DNA from: Chamaecrista fasciculata
Lineage: Eukaryota > Streptophyta > Magnoliopsida > Fabales > Fabaceae
Assembly: GCA_003254925.1 (NCBI GenBank)
Contig: QANZ01049670.1
Span: forward strand, 7,496-71,495
Length of the DNA stretch: 64,000 bases
Direction of reading: 5' to 3'
Under the pieces are notes generated by a model, which saw only the letters and a program-made list of their open reading frames with translations, was not told the origin of the DNA and did no database searches. The translations under genes were made by a program, and so were the position numbers. Positions 53,008 through 64,000 of this stretch are shown here, piece by piece. The number at the start of each line of letters is the position of its first letter. Position 1 is the stretch's first letter.

Positions 53008-55744
53008 TTACAACGTGGACTCAAACTCCATGTCAGCATCCGGCAACCACAGATTCCCCTGAATAAAATACTGAACTGTAAATTCCGCTGCTTCATCATC
53101 CGTAAGATTGGGCCTATACCCGACCCATTTAACTCTCCCAGTTACATTAGACCCAGGCCCACTATTATTATACTCCGCATAAAAAATAGTACTATTAGGC
53201 TCCACGCCAGTGTCCCATTCAGCCCAGCCCAATGGGCTCAAAAAAGGCCCAATTTCAGATTCCATAACAACAGTAGTAGAATAATTCTTCCATGGTCTCC
53301 CAAGGTACGTAGATGCATTGAGATTCTCATCATAAGCCATAATCGGCGATTTCTGAATCACGATGCCGGTGTTCTGATTGGGATCGGTTTTTCCTTGAGC
53401 CGTGACGGTGTCAAATTGGCTTTCCAAAGGCTGTCTCGGTTTAATCGTACAGTTTTGGAAGACCACGGCCGCATTGCCAAAGATAAAATCGATGGTTCCA
53501 GAGATGTCACAATCGCGGTAGAATTGACGGTTGGAATGAGCGTAGAGAGTGTCTTGGAAACCATTGAAGGAGCATCTGTAGAAAATAGAGCGGTCTAAAC
53601 CGGATCTCATGGCTACGGCTTGGTGTTTTGATGGTCCTGCTGTGTTCTCGAATCCTATGTCTTTTGCTATGAATCCTTTCCCTTTTACACCTGAAAAGGA
53701 AATTCAAACACTATCATGTATGAGTTTTGGTTCATGGAATCATGATTATTTATTGGCAAAAATCTTCTTTTAGTCCATCTTATATTAGTGTTTTTTTTTT
53801 TAGTCCTTCATATTAATTTTCTATTTATTCACTTCACTCATATTTGTCATGTCATCATTCAACTCAGTATGTCAGATCATCTATAACAACAGAAAATGAA
53901 TGAAAATCAGCTTGGGACCAATGGTGGGACGTTTTCAGAAGTTATGAGACCAAAAGTACAGTTTAGCCTTCAAATTAAAATGTTTCATTTGGTTTATATG
54001 GGTGATACATGTTTTTATAATTTTTTTGAATTATTTTCAAACTAATGAATATGGTCATTTTTCTCTAATTTCAAGTTCAAATACAATAAATTTAAAATAG
54101 AATTACTTTTGATGAATATTTTATTTATTCAATTGGATCCGACTAGGTCAAATGAGTGGCTTACTTTCAGGATTTGATTTGACATTATTTGTTAACGAAA
54201 AAAGATAAAATCAAATCCAGTAGTTTGGGATCAATTTAAAAAAATTATAAAAATATATAAAATTAATCTGAAACAAATAAAATATTTATAACCAATTTGA
54301 AATTCAAATCCATATATTTAAAATCAATTTGAAGTTTTGATTACTATTGTTTTCATATTAATAAAATAAATTTGTAAATATGAGTTTTACAAAATTTTAA
54401 AAATATAAAAAAAATTATGTATAATGACTAAATATAAAATTAAAAAAAATGTAATTATAATTATTTTAGTAAAGAATTATATATAGAGAGATTTAAATTG
54501 ATGATAAAATAAATTGAGAGACTAAATTGTAAGAAAAAACCTTAAAAAGATTAAATTAAAAAAAATAAAACGAATACGTGAGGGACTAAATAGCATTTTT
54601 AATTTTTTAATGTTGGCCAAAAAAAAATAGCATTTTTAATTAGTCATTGATTATTATTATTATTACCAAATGTAGCCGTCTTGAATGTGGGAGTGCCATC
54701 AACGAAGTTCAGGCTGCCGGAGATTATGCTCTTGTTTTTACCGTCCCCATAGATCATCACATTCCACGTCTCACTTCCTATCTCAACGTTCTCAACATAA
54801 ACCCCTTCCTTCACATAAATCACAAATCTACTCTCGCTTTTGTTTTTCGCCGCCGCCACCGCCGCCGTGATGGTTTCGTAGTTTCCGGACCCGTCTTTCG
54901 CTACCACCACATCCGGCGTCGTTTTGTTGGTCTTATTCTCCAACAGTCTTCGCTCGTTCAACCCAATCCAACCTGGAAACCCGAATTCAGACCCGAGAAG
55001 CCGCCGGTGGTTGAATTCGGTTAACGGACCTATAACCTTCGTAACAATGGCCAAACTGTTGCTAACAAACTCGGTGGAGTTCCTCATCGCCGTTTTCAAA
55101 TCCGCGAGAATCGCCGCGGTTGCCGGCGTGGAATTAGTCAACTCCTCCACGGCGTCCAAGCATGTCTCCTGGTTCGTCATCGTCGCGCTGAGCCACGTCT
55201 TAATGTCGTCGACCTTCGCCGGCGTGAGAGTCCGGCCGCCGTGGACGGCGGCGGCGGAATCATTGAGCCGGCTCACCGTGTCGCCGAGAACGATCCTACA
55301 AACATCGAGAGCCTTCTGCTGGCGAGGGTCGTCGACGGTGGTCCTCAGACGTGAAGGGTAATCGGCGAGCTTGGAGGCTTCGTCAATGGCGACGCGGAGA
55401 GAGAGCTTGAAGATGAGTTTTGGGTCGCCGTCGGAGTTGCCGCCGCCGCCGCCGTTGACGGCGGCGGCGGCGATGCTGGAGCGGCACGAGTCGGGGTACT
55501 GAGTCACGGCGCAGACTGCTTTGAGTGACGCGGCGGCCGAGTTAGAAACCGAGCCGCCGGAGGAGGAGGAGGAGGTGTTGCGCTTGTGTATGAGGGTTCC
55601 GGCGATGGCGGCGACGATGATGGCGAGGAGGATTACGGAGGAAACGGCGATGATTATGATGCGCTGACGTGTCTTCTTCTTATAGGCTTTCTGCTCCACG
55701 TCATCAACCTTACCGTAACCCTTGAAGGAGTGGATAGTCTCCAT
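53008..55744 (-). CDS. PME: Pectin methylesterase with PMEI pro-region (two exons)
   Basis: The enzyme removes methyl groups from cell-wall homogalacturonan. Exon 1 is 55744-54667, exon 2 is 53690-53008; donor TTTG|GTAATA, acceptor TTTCAG|GTG; 586 residues. In order: a basic cytosolic N-terminus, a membrane anchor (about 28-51), a PMEI domain (about 70-235) with cysteines at 78, 87, 149 and 195, two RRLL sites (247-250 and 265-268) of the kind cut by subtilases to free the enzyme, and the catalytic domain (about 275-580). Catalytic residues are present: Q383, GFQDTL (Q405, D406), DFIFGNA (D427), and GRPW (R491). The second exon ends in LPDADMEFESTL. The gene looks intact and belongs to the type-I (PMEI-PME) group. 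The PMEI region is very GC-rich with glycine and alanine runs. Confidence 0.96.
53755..53976. mobile_element. MITE remnant in the pectin methylesterase intron
   Basis: The intron is 976 bp. The core caactcagtatgtcagatcat and the following gggaccaatggtgggac match the centre of the MITE pair at 27335 and 27828. Arms are partly decayed. The rest of the intron (53980-54640) holds phrases of the aaattggtcc MITE group. Confidence 0.6.
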
Positions 55745-55889
55745 GCATATATATTAGCTTCTTTCAATTTCTTTTTCTTTTATTTTCTCTCTATTTTTGG
55801 AGTTTTTATTTGGGGTTTGATGTATTTATGCATGGAAGAGTGAGTGAGAATTGAGAAACAGAATGAGTTTTGATTTGCAAGATGTGGGT

Positions 55890-55896
55890 TTTTATA
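55890..55896 (-). promoter_or_regulatory. TATA box of the pectin methylesterase gene
   Basis: The minus strand reads ATTTATAAAAACCC about 146 bp before the ATG, a usual plant distance that leaves a leader of roughly 115 bp. Not confirmed by transcript data. Confidence 0.5.
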
Positions 55897-55968
55897 AATG
55901 CACAAACACAGAAAGAATGAAGAATGAATGTGTCTTTGTGTTGCGTGTTTTACTTTTCAAATTAAAAT

Positions 55969-56314
55969 CTAGGAAGCATAGACACTGACACGGACACGGA
56001 CACGGGACACGACACGGACACAGCGACACGCTAAACTCTCAAAATTACGCGACACGACACGCCATATATTTATATATATAAATAATTAAATATTCATAAT
56101 TTTGAATAAAAAATTTAAAAATTACAAGTTTTATTCATAATATATGTCATATGTATTATTATTTTCTTTTATATATCATGTTAAAGTCACAAAAAATTGA
56201 TTTATATTTTAAAATTTATGAATATGTGTCGTGTCGGTGTCGTACGGGTGTCGGACACTGACACGTGTCCGACACGGCGACACGCCCTCAAGATGGAGTG
56301 TCCATGCTTCTTAG
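55969..56314. mobile_element. hAT-type MITE, 346 bp
   Basis: The termini are CTAGGAAGCATAGACACT and AGTGTCCATGCTTCTTAG, with a perfect 8-bp target duplication attaaaat at 55961-55968 and 56315-56322. Subterminal gacacggacacgg runs on both sides flank an AT-rich centre. It lies about 70 bp upstream of the TATA box at 55890. Confidence 0.9.
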
Positions 56315-56322
56315 ATTAAAAT

Positions 56323-58788
56323 AAAAGGAAGGAGGAGGAGGAGAATTAGCCTGCCTTAATTTGTTTGATTTGATATTTTTTTTTGCTGAGGTTAATTAAT
56401 AATTAGCTCAAACCTTATTGGATGATGTGATGTATAGATTTTATAATAATAAATTAAATTACTGTAGGTGAAGCCGATCGATGGAACAAGTCCAATCTTT
56501 TTTCAGTAAGAAAGTTACTAATAGCTTCATCTATGGATCCTTTCCAAGGTTGAGTTTTGTCTATTTTCTAATTCATTGTTGATCATGTTTCAATGGCAAC
56601 TGAAATTTAAGTAAAATTCCAACCTTTAATTATACATCCAAATTTGCCAACGAGAAGAATTAAACTTGGCAGCAACCCTATAATATATTAGAGGCTTGGC
56701 GTGTCTGTTACGTACGTTTGAATTATTTAAAATTAAAGATTATATAAAATTTTTATTTTGATAGAGGAGTAAGTTTGGAATCAATGTGAAAAATTATAAA
56801 AATATGTAAGATTTATCTAAAATAAATAAAATATTTAGGATCAATTTGAAATTACCTCATACATTTAGAATATATATTGGTATTTTATTCATCTAAAAAT
56901 AAAGTTAAATTTAGAAAAAAAAAAGGGAGGATGACGAGAAAGGAGTGTGGAGTCATATAATATAAGATTAGGTGCTTTGTGTGTCTAACGAGCACGCAAA
57001 TATGTAAGTAACATCAAAATTATTAAAATTTAAAATTTTATTATAAAATAATTATTAATTTTATCATACTTTAAAATAATAAAAATTTTAGTAAAATGAT
57101 TTGCTTCTATTAATCTTTTTAATAATTTAATCAAGAAATAATTTTTACCATGAAAATTGAGGGTAGAGAGAGATGTAGGGTTAACATGAAAATTGAGGGT
57201 AGAGAGAGATGTAGGGTTAACGTGAACATGGGGAGGGAAAGGTGGGTTGGTTTTATTTTCTTTTTAATTTTTATTTTTTTATTATGTTTAAAATAATTTA
57301 TTTTATACTATAGTTTTCAAAGATCGATTACCAGAAAGTTCGTCAGACATAAATAAGAAGAAATTAACATGTTGATAGCCCAAAAATGACTGAGTTGAAC
57401 AAACACAATTTAGTCATTAAAAAGTTTAAAGGATATATTCTTTAGTCTTCTAAAGGTTAAAAGATCATTTTAGTTATAAATGTATGCCCTAATGTTCGTT
57501 TTGGTCCATTATGTTTCAAACTATTCAAACTGGTCCTAAATATTGATAAAATATTTCATTTTGGCCCTAAAACTATTGAATATGGCTCATTTCAAGTTCA
57601 AACGACATGACGAATTTAGAACTATGTATTGTTCTCAAATAGTACTTTCTCTATCCAATTGGGGCCGTTAGCAAGGAGACCAAATCGGTCTTAAAAGTAG
57701 ACCGCTAGTTTTATGGTCAAACAAGCAAAGTTGATTATATCTCTTGTGTTTCAAATTCGAATGTGATGAATTTAGAACTACGAGTTCCTTTTAACAAATT
57801 TTTTGAACTTGAAATGAGAAACAAGATAAATATGACCAAATTCAATAGTTTATAATCAAAATGAAACATTTTACCAATATTTAGGACCAAAATGAAACAT
57901 TTTGCTAATATTTAGGACCAATTAGAGCATTTTGAAAAAGATCACCAAACTCTTCCGGCCAAAAAAAAAGATCACTAAACTCACAACTCGGTTATTGAAA
58001 TATTGAAATAAGTATTTTATTCTTTGAAAGTTTAAAACATTATAAAAATGAATCTTTTTTATGTATTAAGTAGTATATTGTTTTAATTTTTCCGAGATTA
58101 AAAAGTATGTTGTTTTTATCTTTAAGTGACCAAATGCACATTTTAATATTTCAGAGAGAGTTGTCGATATACGCGTGTGTGTGGAGAGCATGTAAGAAAA
58201 CCCATTTCCATAAGTTGGATTAAAATTTATGTTGTACCACGTCACACAAGAAATTACAAGTGTATTATATTATTACATTAGTTTCACACCATCAACTACT
58301 TTGTCAAATTGAAAATCTCCATGCCTAAGAAACGACGACAAGGTCTTTTCAAATTGCCATACAATATTAATACATTTAAGAAGAATTGGTGAAAAAGAAA
58401 AAAGAATACGACAGATAGCGAATAATGAATACTATATATCTCTAGTCGAACAAAAAAGAAAGAAAGAAAGAAAGAATACATATATACTAGCCAATCGACA
58501 ATCGTCTTGTTTATAACCTTAGGCGTATATCACACACGTTGACTGTTTCGATGAGTATATTATAAATTATGCAAAATTGGAAATCAAGTCTCCATCCAAT
58601 TCCATTTGTCAGAATAGGCTTCAAGTTGACATTTGCCTCGTTCTATGAAGTATGGATATTTTATTTTGAAGATGTGATATCGTATTATACACGTGTTCGT
58701 GTTCGACATGGTACGATACCCACACGACATATATTCATAAATTTTAGAATATAAAATTAATTTTTTTTACTTTAACATGACAAACAAT
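56323..58788. other. Intergenic region with decayed MITEs
   Basis: No gene is seen. 56780-56880 and 57480-57940 hold phrases of the aaattggtcctaaat MITE group; in the second, gacgaatttagaactatg (57611) and its partner gatgaatttagaactacg (57764) sit in inverted surroundings. A 36-bp tandem pair lies at 57149-57220. A gaaa microsatellite is near 58458. Confidence 0.5.
57149..57220. repeat. Tandem duplication, 36-bp unit
   Basis: Two perfect copies (57149-57184 and 57185-57220) of a unit beginning catgaaaattgagggtagag. Confidence 0.85.
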
Positions 58789-58795
58789 ATAAAAT

Positions 58796-59477
58796 AGGCA
58801 AAAGACCATTTCGTGCCCCTAACGTTTGGGGTCAGTTTCAGTTATACCATTAACGTTTGTTTTGTGTCAATTATGCCCCAATATAAAACTTTGGTGTCAA
58901 CTATACCCTAATCTCAATTTTTTTGGGCCAAAGTCCTATTTAAGTCCCTTAAGTTTACTCAAAGTTTCGTTTTGGTCCCTCAAGTATCTGACGAACTTTT
59001 CGGTGAAATACACGGCGGACAAGACGATTACAAAAACTCCTAATCCAAGGTTTTTTTTACCTCCTGAGTTCAGTGACGACCTTCATTTTGCGAACAAATG
59101 ACCGAAAATATGATTTTCGGCGAGTGTGTAATTTTTCAAAGACTATGTAATTTTTTTACGGCTTGCCAGTCATTTTTTTCGAAAAATGGAGGCCGTCAGT
59201 GAAGTCAAGAGGTCAAAAAATCTTGGTTTAGGAGTTTTCGTAGTTGTTGGGGCCGCCGTGTATCTTGCCGGAAAGTTCGCCAGAGACTTGAAAGTCCTAA
59301 ACGATACTTTGAGCAAACTTGAAAGACTAAAATAGGACTTTGGCGCAAAAAAATTTGAAATTAGGGTATAATTGACACTAACGTTTCATATTGGGGGTAT
59401 AACAGACACAAAACAAACGTCAAAGACATAATTGAAACTGACTCCAAACGTTAGGGGCACGAAATGATCTTTTGCCT
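58796..59477. mobile_element. Long foldback (palindromic) MITE, 682 bp
   Basis: The left end AGGCAAAAGACCATTTCGTG and right end CACGAAATGATCTTTTGCCT are inverted copies, and pairing continues for about 300 bp in each arm through gcccctaacgtttgg and ccaaagtcctatttaagtcc. A shared flank ataaaat (58789-58795 and 59478-59484) may be the target duplication. No coding frame. Confidence 0.82.
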
Positions 59478-59697
59478 ATAAAATAATGAAATATATTGTT
59501 GGTTATTATTATAAATGAAGGTCTTTTATTCTAAATTAAGGACATTTAATTATTTCATGAATTTGCTCTTAAATTTCATCCAAAAAACATGGTCTTTATT
59601 TGGTCCTTTATTTGCATTCATTTGGATATTAAATATCATTATTTGCTTTCATTTGTGTCTCGACGTATTTACCTTTAATCTCATCATAATGTGCCAT

Positions 59698-60380
59698 TAG
59701 AGCCGTCAAAGTGAGCCAACCCGGCTCACTCGAGCTGGCTCGCCGCGAGCTGCGACTCACGCAAGCTGGCTCACACGAGCCAAAGACCCTAGGCGAGCCA
59801 GGTTTTGCCAACCCGGCTCACCAAGTTGGTGAGCTGGGTTGGCTCACCTAACCCACCAACTTTCAATTTTTTTTTTCATTTTCAGTTTTTATTTTTATTT
59901 TTTTCCATTTTTTTAAATTAAAAATATCAATAAAGCAACTCACAAATAATAGTCCCCAACACCACCGCTCATTTTTTCTCTGGACGGATAGTGGAATGAC
60001 GGCCGTTGAGATTGGGGTTGGCCGATTGGGTGAAGAAATAAGAAGAAATTAGGGTTGGGACTTGAAAAAAGAAAAGAACTCTGAAAGACGAAAGTGAATT
60101 ATGAAATCTGAAGTGAAAATGAGGAAGAAGCGAAAAGCTTGGAAGATATTTTAGGGTTATAATTTTTAATTTTATAGTTTTATTTTATTTTTTAAAAAAA
60201 GGTAGGTTGGCTCACTAACTCACCAGCTCACTCGAGCTAGCCCACCACGAGCTGCGAGTTAAGTGAGCCAACCCACTTGAGCTAAAATTTTTGGCGAGCC
60301 AGATTTTCTCAACCCAGCTCGCCAATTTTGGTGGGTTAAACGAGCCAGCCCACCGGGCCTGACTCGCTTTGATGACTCTA
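59698..60380. mobile_element. hAT-type element, 683 bp
   Basis: The termini are TAGAGCCGTCAAAGTGAGCCA and TGACTCGCTTTGATGACTCTA, with a perfect 8-bp target duplication tgtgccat at 59690-59697 and 60381-60388. Subterminal regions repeat gctcac/gagccaacc. The terminus resembles that of the Pack-hAT at 8203. The centre (59940-60150) may be leader sequence from an autonomous parent. Confidence 0.92.
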
Positions 60381-60388
60381 TGTGCCAT

Positions 60389-60760
60389 TAACTTTTTCTA
60401 ACAGCATGTGTAAAACATTTCAAATGTGTTGATATATATGTGAATGCAGTCTTTTAGAGTACAATGAACAAGACTAAGTGTAAAATATATAGTGAAATAC
60501 TTGTGAGTGCATCAGGATTAATTTTTTAATTCCCATATCAAACGCGAGATTATTTTAGTCCAAAACTCATAATTTCGAAATTATTTTTTCAATCCGTGTA
60601 ATAAATATCCAGGACATTTAACAAATGTTTCCCTCTAGTATTATATCTAAAACTTTTATAACTATTATATAAGTTCTATAAAATCTTATTTTAATAAACT
60701 AAATTTATCAGTTTAAGAAAACTTTAAACATTTGAAGTCCGAAACGCATGCTTTTTATCA
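60389..60760. other. Intergenic stretch, no gene seen
   Basis: AT-rich. Its right end (60716-60761) is a 45-bp segment that recurs at 63754-63799. Confidence 0.4.
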
Positions 60761-60865
60761 GTGTTGTCATAACCGAACCGGACAAAGACTCGGACAAGTG
60801 TTCGGTTCACGGTCGGATCGGTTGAATCGGTCGGACCGGATGTTTGGACCGGATGATGCAATAAA
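60761..60865. mobile_element. hAT-like MITE end, incomplete
   Basis: cagtgttgtcataaccgaacc followed by repeated cggtcgg and accgga motifs looks like the terminus and subterminal region of a hAT-type MITE. The other end may lie in the gap at 60955. Confidence 0.4.
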
Positions 60866-60954
60866 TAATTATTTTTAATATATTAAATTTAAACCCTCCC
60901 AAGTTTCAACTTTCAAGTTCAATACACATAATTTTAATTTTAACAAAAAAAAAA

Positions 60955-61459
60955 NNNNNNNNNNNNNNNNNNNNNNNNNNNNNNNNNNNNNNNNNNNNNN
61001 NNNNNNNNNNNNNNNNNNNNNNNNNNNNNNNNNNNNNNNNNNNNNNNNNNNNNNNNNNNNNNNNNNNNNNNNNNNNNNNNNNNNNNNNNNNNNNNNNNNN
61101 NNNNNNNNNNNNNNNNNNNNNNNNNNNNNNNNNNNNNNNNNNNNNNNNNNNNNNNNNNNNNNNNNNNNNNNNNNNNNNNNNNNNNNNNNNNNNNNNNNNN
61201 NNNNNNNNNNNNNNNNNNNNNNNNNNNNNNNNNNNNNNNNNNNNNNNNNNNNNNNNNNNNNNNNNNNNNNNNNNNNNNNNNNNNNNNNNNNNNNNNNNNN
61301 NNNNNNNNNNNNNNNNNNNNNNNNNNNNNNNNNNNNNNNNNNNNNNNNNNNNNNNNNNNNNNNNNNNNNNNNNNNNNNNNNNNNNNNNNNNNNNNNNNNN
61401 NNNNNNNNNNNNNNNNNNNNNNNNNNNNNNNNNNNNNNNNNNNNNNNNNNNNNNNNNNN
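60955..61459. other. Assembly gap, 505 N
   Basis: Unsequenced. The open frames read through it are artefacts. Confidence 1.
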
Positions 61460-61548
61460 CGCCGTAAATCCAATCCACCTCGCCGCGAACACCCCTATGA
61501 ATGTGTGAGAAACTAGGGTTTTGATTTTCACTTCTCACCGTACTCTTG

Positions 61549-61555
61549 TATAAAT
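61549..61555 (+). promoter_or_regulatory. TATA box of a candidate small gene
   Basis: TATAAAT is followed 30-60 bp later by a CT-rich stretch (61590-61640), like a plant 5' leader. See the ORF at 62026. Confidence 0.35.
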
Positions 61556-62025
61556 ACCTCTCTTGGCCTTATACTCACTTTCATATTTTACCCTCCTTCT
61601 TTCTCTTCCGTAGCCGTCTTTCTTCTCTCTCGCAGTGTAATTCTTCGAAATCTGATCCATTCCATCTTCTTAATCAAGGAAATCACAATTGAGATTCGAG
61701 AACTCTGATCATCCTCTACGACGCCTTCATTCTCTTTCTCCATTGTGTTTCCTTGATTAAAGATATGATCTGGATCAATCAATATTCATCAAATTCTTTG
61801 TTATAATTTACTTGCTTCATCAGTTATTCAATCAGTTTTTTGTGTCCCTTTTTTTTTTTTCTTGATCTGCATATGAAATAGGTTTTTCATTGTTGTGGCT
61901 GTGAGATTGCAAAATCCAAAACTTACTCTCAATTTTTTTACTCCACATATGATACAGATCGAAATAGCAAATCTAGAATTAATGTAGAACAGTGAAAGAT
62001 TAATATCATTTTGCTTTGATTTCAG

Positions 62026-62100
62026 ATGCAAGCAAATGAGACGCTGTGGCTAGAACGAAGGAAGGAAAGAGTGTTCAATGGGGGTTTCAATAGCACATAG
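62026..62100 (+). CDS. Candidate 24-residue peptide ORF
   Basis: An ATG directly after an acceptor-like TTTGATTTCAG opens a 24-codon frame (MQANETLWLERRKERVFN...). Together with the TATA box at 61549 and the CT-rich leader this suggests a short spliced transcript with a leader intron, but no strong donor is seen (ATAG|GTTTTT near 61881 is the best). I recognise no family. It could equally be a 5' leader whose main coding exon is lost, or chance. Confidence 0.25.
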   Translation: MQANETLWLERRKERVFNGGFNST

Positions 62101-62269
62101 CTGAAATCGGATGCTTTTTTCCCTTCTCTTTATGCAAGCGAAATTGAAATAATATGTTACTATATATCTTTTGATTGAAACTTGTACCATTAATTTTAGT
62201 CTAGTCTTAGATGATGGATGAATCCCTTAATTTGTTTTGTACGACGATTAAAACCCCCAGTTTTTTTAT

Positions 62270-62518
62270 TTTTACATTTTAGTCTTATTATATAGGAAAA
62301 TGACCTTAATGAAAGAAAATAAAACTTTTTGGAGATTTAAATAAGTTTTTTTTTCTTTTCTTTTAACGGAAAAGTTAATGGAAAATGCTGAAAGACTAAC
62401 TCTAAAATATTTTAGAAACTTGATGGACCAAAACAGAACTTTGAGCATACCCGAGGGACTAAAACGGAACTTTGAGCAAACCTGAGGGACCAAAATAGAA
62501 CTTTGGCCAATAAAAAAA
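62270..62518. mobile_element. MITE remnant related to the palindrome at 58796
   Basis: gagggaccaaaatagaactttggcc and gcaaacctgagggac repeat phrases in the right arm of the 58796 element. Only one arm is clear. Confidence 0.45.
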
Positions 62519-64000
62519 TTGTGGATCATAATAGTACAAAAATTAGTGCAGGGACAGAATTCGCTTTATAGTTCAAGGATTAAAATCTTATTTTGATCCA
62601 AAGAAAAAACATCCTGCTCTTCAAAATGTCGTGGTATAACTAAAGACAGAATTAATGCTTATCCTGTTCCATTCAAATTAATGCTTATCCTGTTTCATTG
62701 CAAACTAATGCTTAATTACTGTGGTAGGAATCTATCTATGTATTCAACTGGGAACAAGAAAAAAGATGGGCAAAATCATATATCTCTATTTATTTGAATC
62801 TAATATTGGTTCTAGACTCAAGTTCGTTTCCTATTGGTTGGGAGGTTGTTAATGTCATTGTAAATTTTTTTGTATATGATTTTTTGCTGGACGAATATGT
62901 TTCTACTCAAGGTACTTAGACGTGCCAAGCCATCTAGCTATTGTTTCCTTTTGCGTTTATATTTCATTTCAATAATATCTTTTTCACTCGGTAACTGAAA
63001 TATGTACAGATGGAAGTATAAAGTATTTTCATGTGCTTCAAACGGCCTGGGGTATTCCAAAATTCATCCACCTTACCACATTTATTGACCCTTCAAATGG
63101 ATATCTGAATGAATACTTCTGAGATTTTAGTTGCTAGAAATTATAAATGGTAAAAATACTCATGCTTCAATTCCTACTACCTACCTAGTACACACTAAAT
63201 AATTCGAGAATTCCTAAAATACATAGTTGGAAATTGGAATAGATATTTTAAATCAAGTTTTCGATGCTTATGAAAAGAAAACATGTACTATAGAAACAAA
63301 ATGTGAGACCAAGTTAGTTTTACTTTTATAAGTTGTTGTGTAGTCTGTTCTTTTTTTTTTTGACGTTATATTTGTGTAATCTCTACTTTTACAAGTTTTA
63401 TTTACCAAAAAACAAATCTATTGTTGCTATTTTTCAAATGTAGTTTTTCAAAAATCTACTTTTTTTTTTGGCCTTTATATTTGTGTAATCTCTACTTTTA
63501 CAAGTGTCAAAAATCTCTACTTGGATTCATTCTATTTAAATTCTTCATTGTGTTATATATATGTAGTTGTTTGATGAGTAAATTCTGTAAGTTCATGACT
63601 TGTCCCACCATTTTAAATTTTATTTTAGTTAGGTTTTAACTTTTACCATTTCGTATGATTCATATTAAAATTCCTTCATTAAAATTTAAATGGATCGATA
63701 TTAAATAAGTCATCACTAATGAATTGAATTTTAATCTGGATCATACCATATGAAGAAAACTTTAAACATTTAAAGTCCGAAACGCATGCTTTTTATCAAC
63801 AAATTTTGAGCTTTTGACTATTGGAATCAATACAGGAAGCTCCTAGAATTCTAGTTCTATTGGTCGGTCATCACAATAAAAAAAAAATCTTTTGAAAAAT
63901 ACTTTTTTCAACTAATGATTTTGAGCTTGAAACCCAAGAAACAACTTTTTTTTTTTTTTTTTAATTTTGACTTTCGATGCGGCGTATATTCTTTATTTTT
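62519..64000. other. Intergenic to window end, no gene seen
   Basis: AT-rich. A 31-bp direct repeat (tatatttgtgtaatctctac plus 11 more bases) is at about 63367 and 63475. A 45-bp repeat shared with 60716 is at 63754-63799. Confidence 0.45.

Noticed and set aside
52984-53598. A 204-codon plus-strand frame
   Set aside because: It is the antisense of pectin methylesterase exon 2, whose catalytic motifs are clear on the minus strand.
60875-61538. Frames of about 200 codons across the gap
   Set aside because: They consist mostly of unknown residues from Ns and are artefacts.

Overview
This is a stretch of plant nuclear DNA, most likely from a eudicot. It is AT-rich and contains intron-bearing genes, Ty1/copia and Ty3/gypsy LTR elements, L1-type LINEs, hAT-type and foldback MITEs, and a plant mobile domain (PMD). 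I cannot name the species. The assembly has two gaps of Ns (42409-42428 and 60955-61459) and single Ns at 7493, 18764 and 42793.

Two host genes can be read from start to stop, both on the minus strand. One is a 15-exon alanine aminotransferase (21596-27065, 532 aa, with a mitochondrial-type presequence). The other is a two-exon pectin methylesterase with an inhibitor-like pro-region (53008-55744, 586 aa). A weaker transcription-unit candidate lies right of the large gap (TATA at 61549, 24-aa ORF at 62026-62100). A spliced CCHC-protein tail is cut by the left edge (1-377).

The rest is mostly mobile DNA. From 0.6 to 20.3 kb there are three decayed copia elements (about 0.6-2.55, 9.8-11.2 and 15.5-20.3 kb), a MULE transposase tail followed by a PMD gene cut by a long LTR, a gypsy-like LTR end, and a 5'-truncated LINE with a 742-codon open frame. 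A hAT element at 8203-9076 carries two consecutive exons, with the intron between them, of a GOLDEN2-LIKE (GARP/Myb) transcription factor gene. This is the most distinctive object in the window.

From 33 to 52.7 kb a single L1 LINE has been split twice. A nearly whole Ty3/gypsy chromovirus (34756-44167, target duplication atcag) sits near the end of its first coding region. A 4.1-kb solo LTR (46788-50899, target duplication taagg) sits inside its reverse transcriptase. The solo LTR holds four copies of a hairpin motif; in three of them the outer stem changes in a compensating way.

Four hAT elements have perfect 8-bp target duplications (28403, 31978, 55969, 59698) and one has a near-perfect duplication (8203). 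Long foldback MITEs occur at 27335, 27828 and 58796, with relatives inside introns of both host genes. The MITE pair at 27.3-28.2 kb lies just upstream of the aminotransferase gene, and the hAT element at 55969 lies just upstream of the pectin methylesterase TATA box, so both could affect expression. I found no tRNA, rRNA or CRISPR feature.
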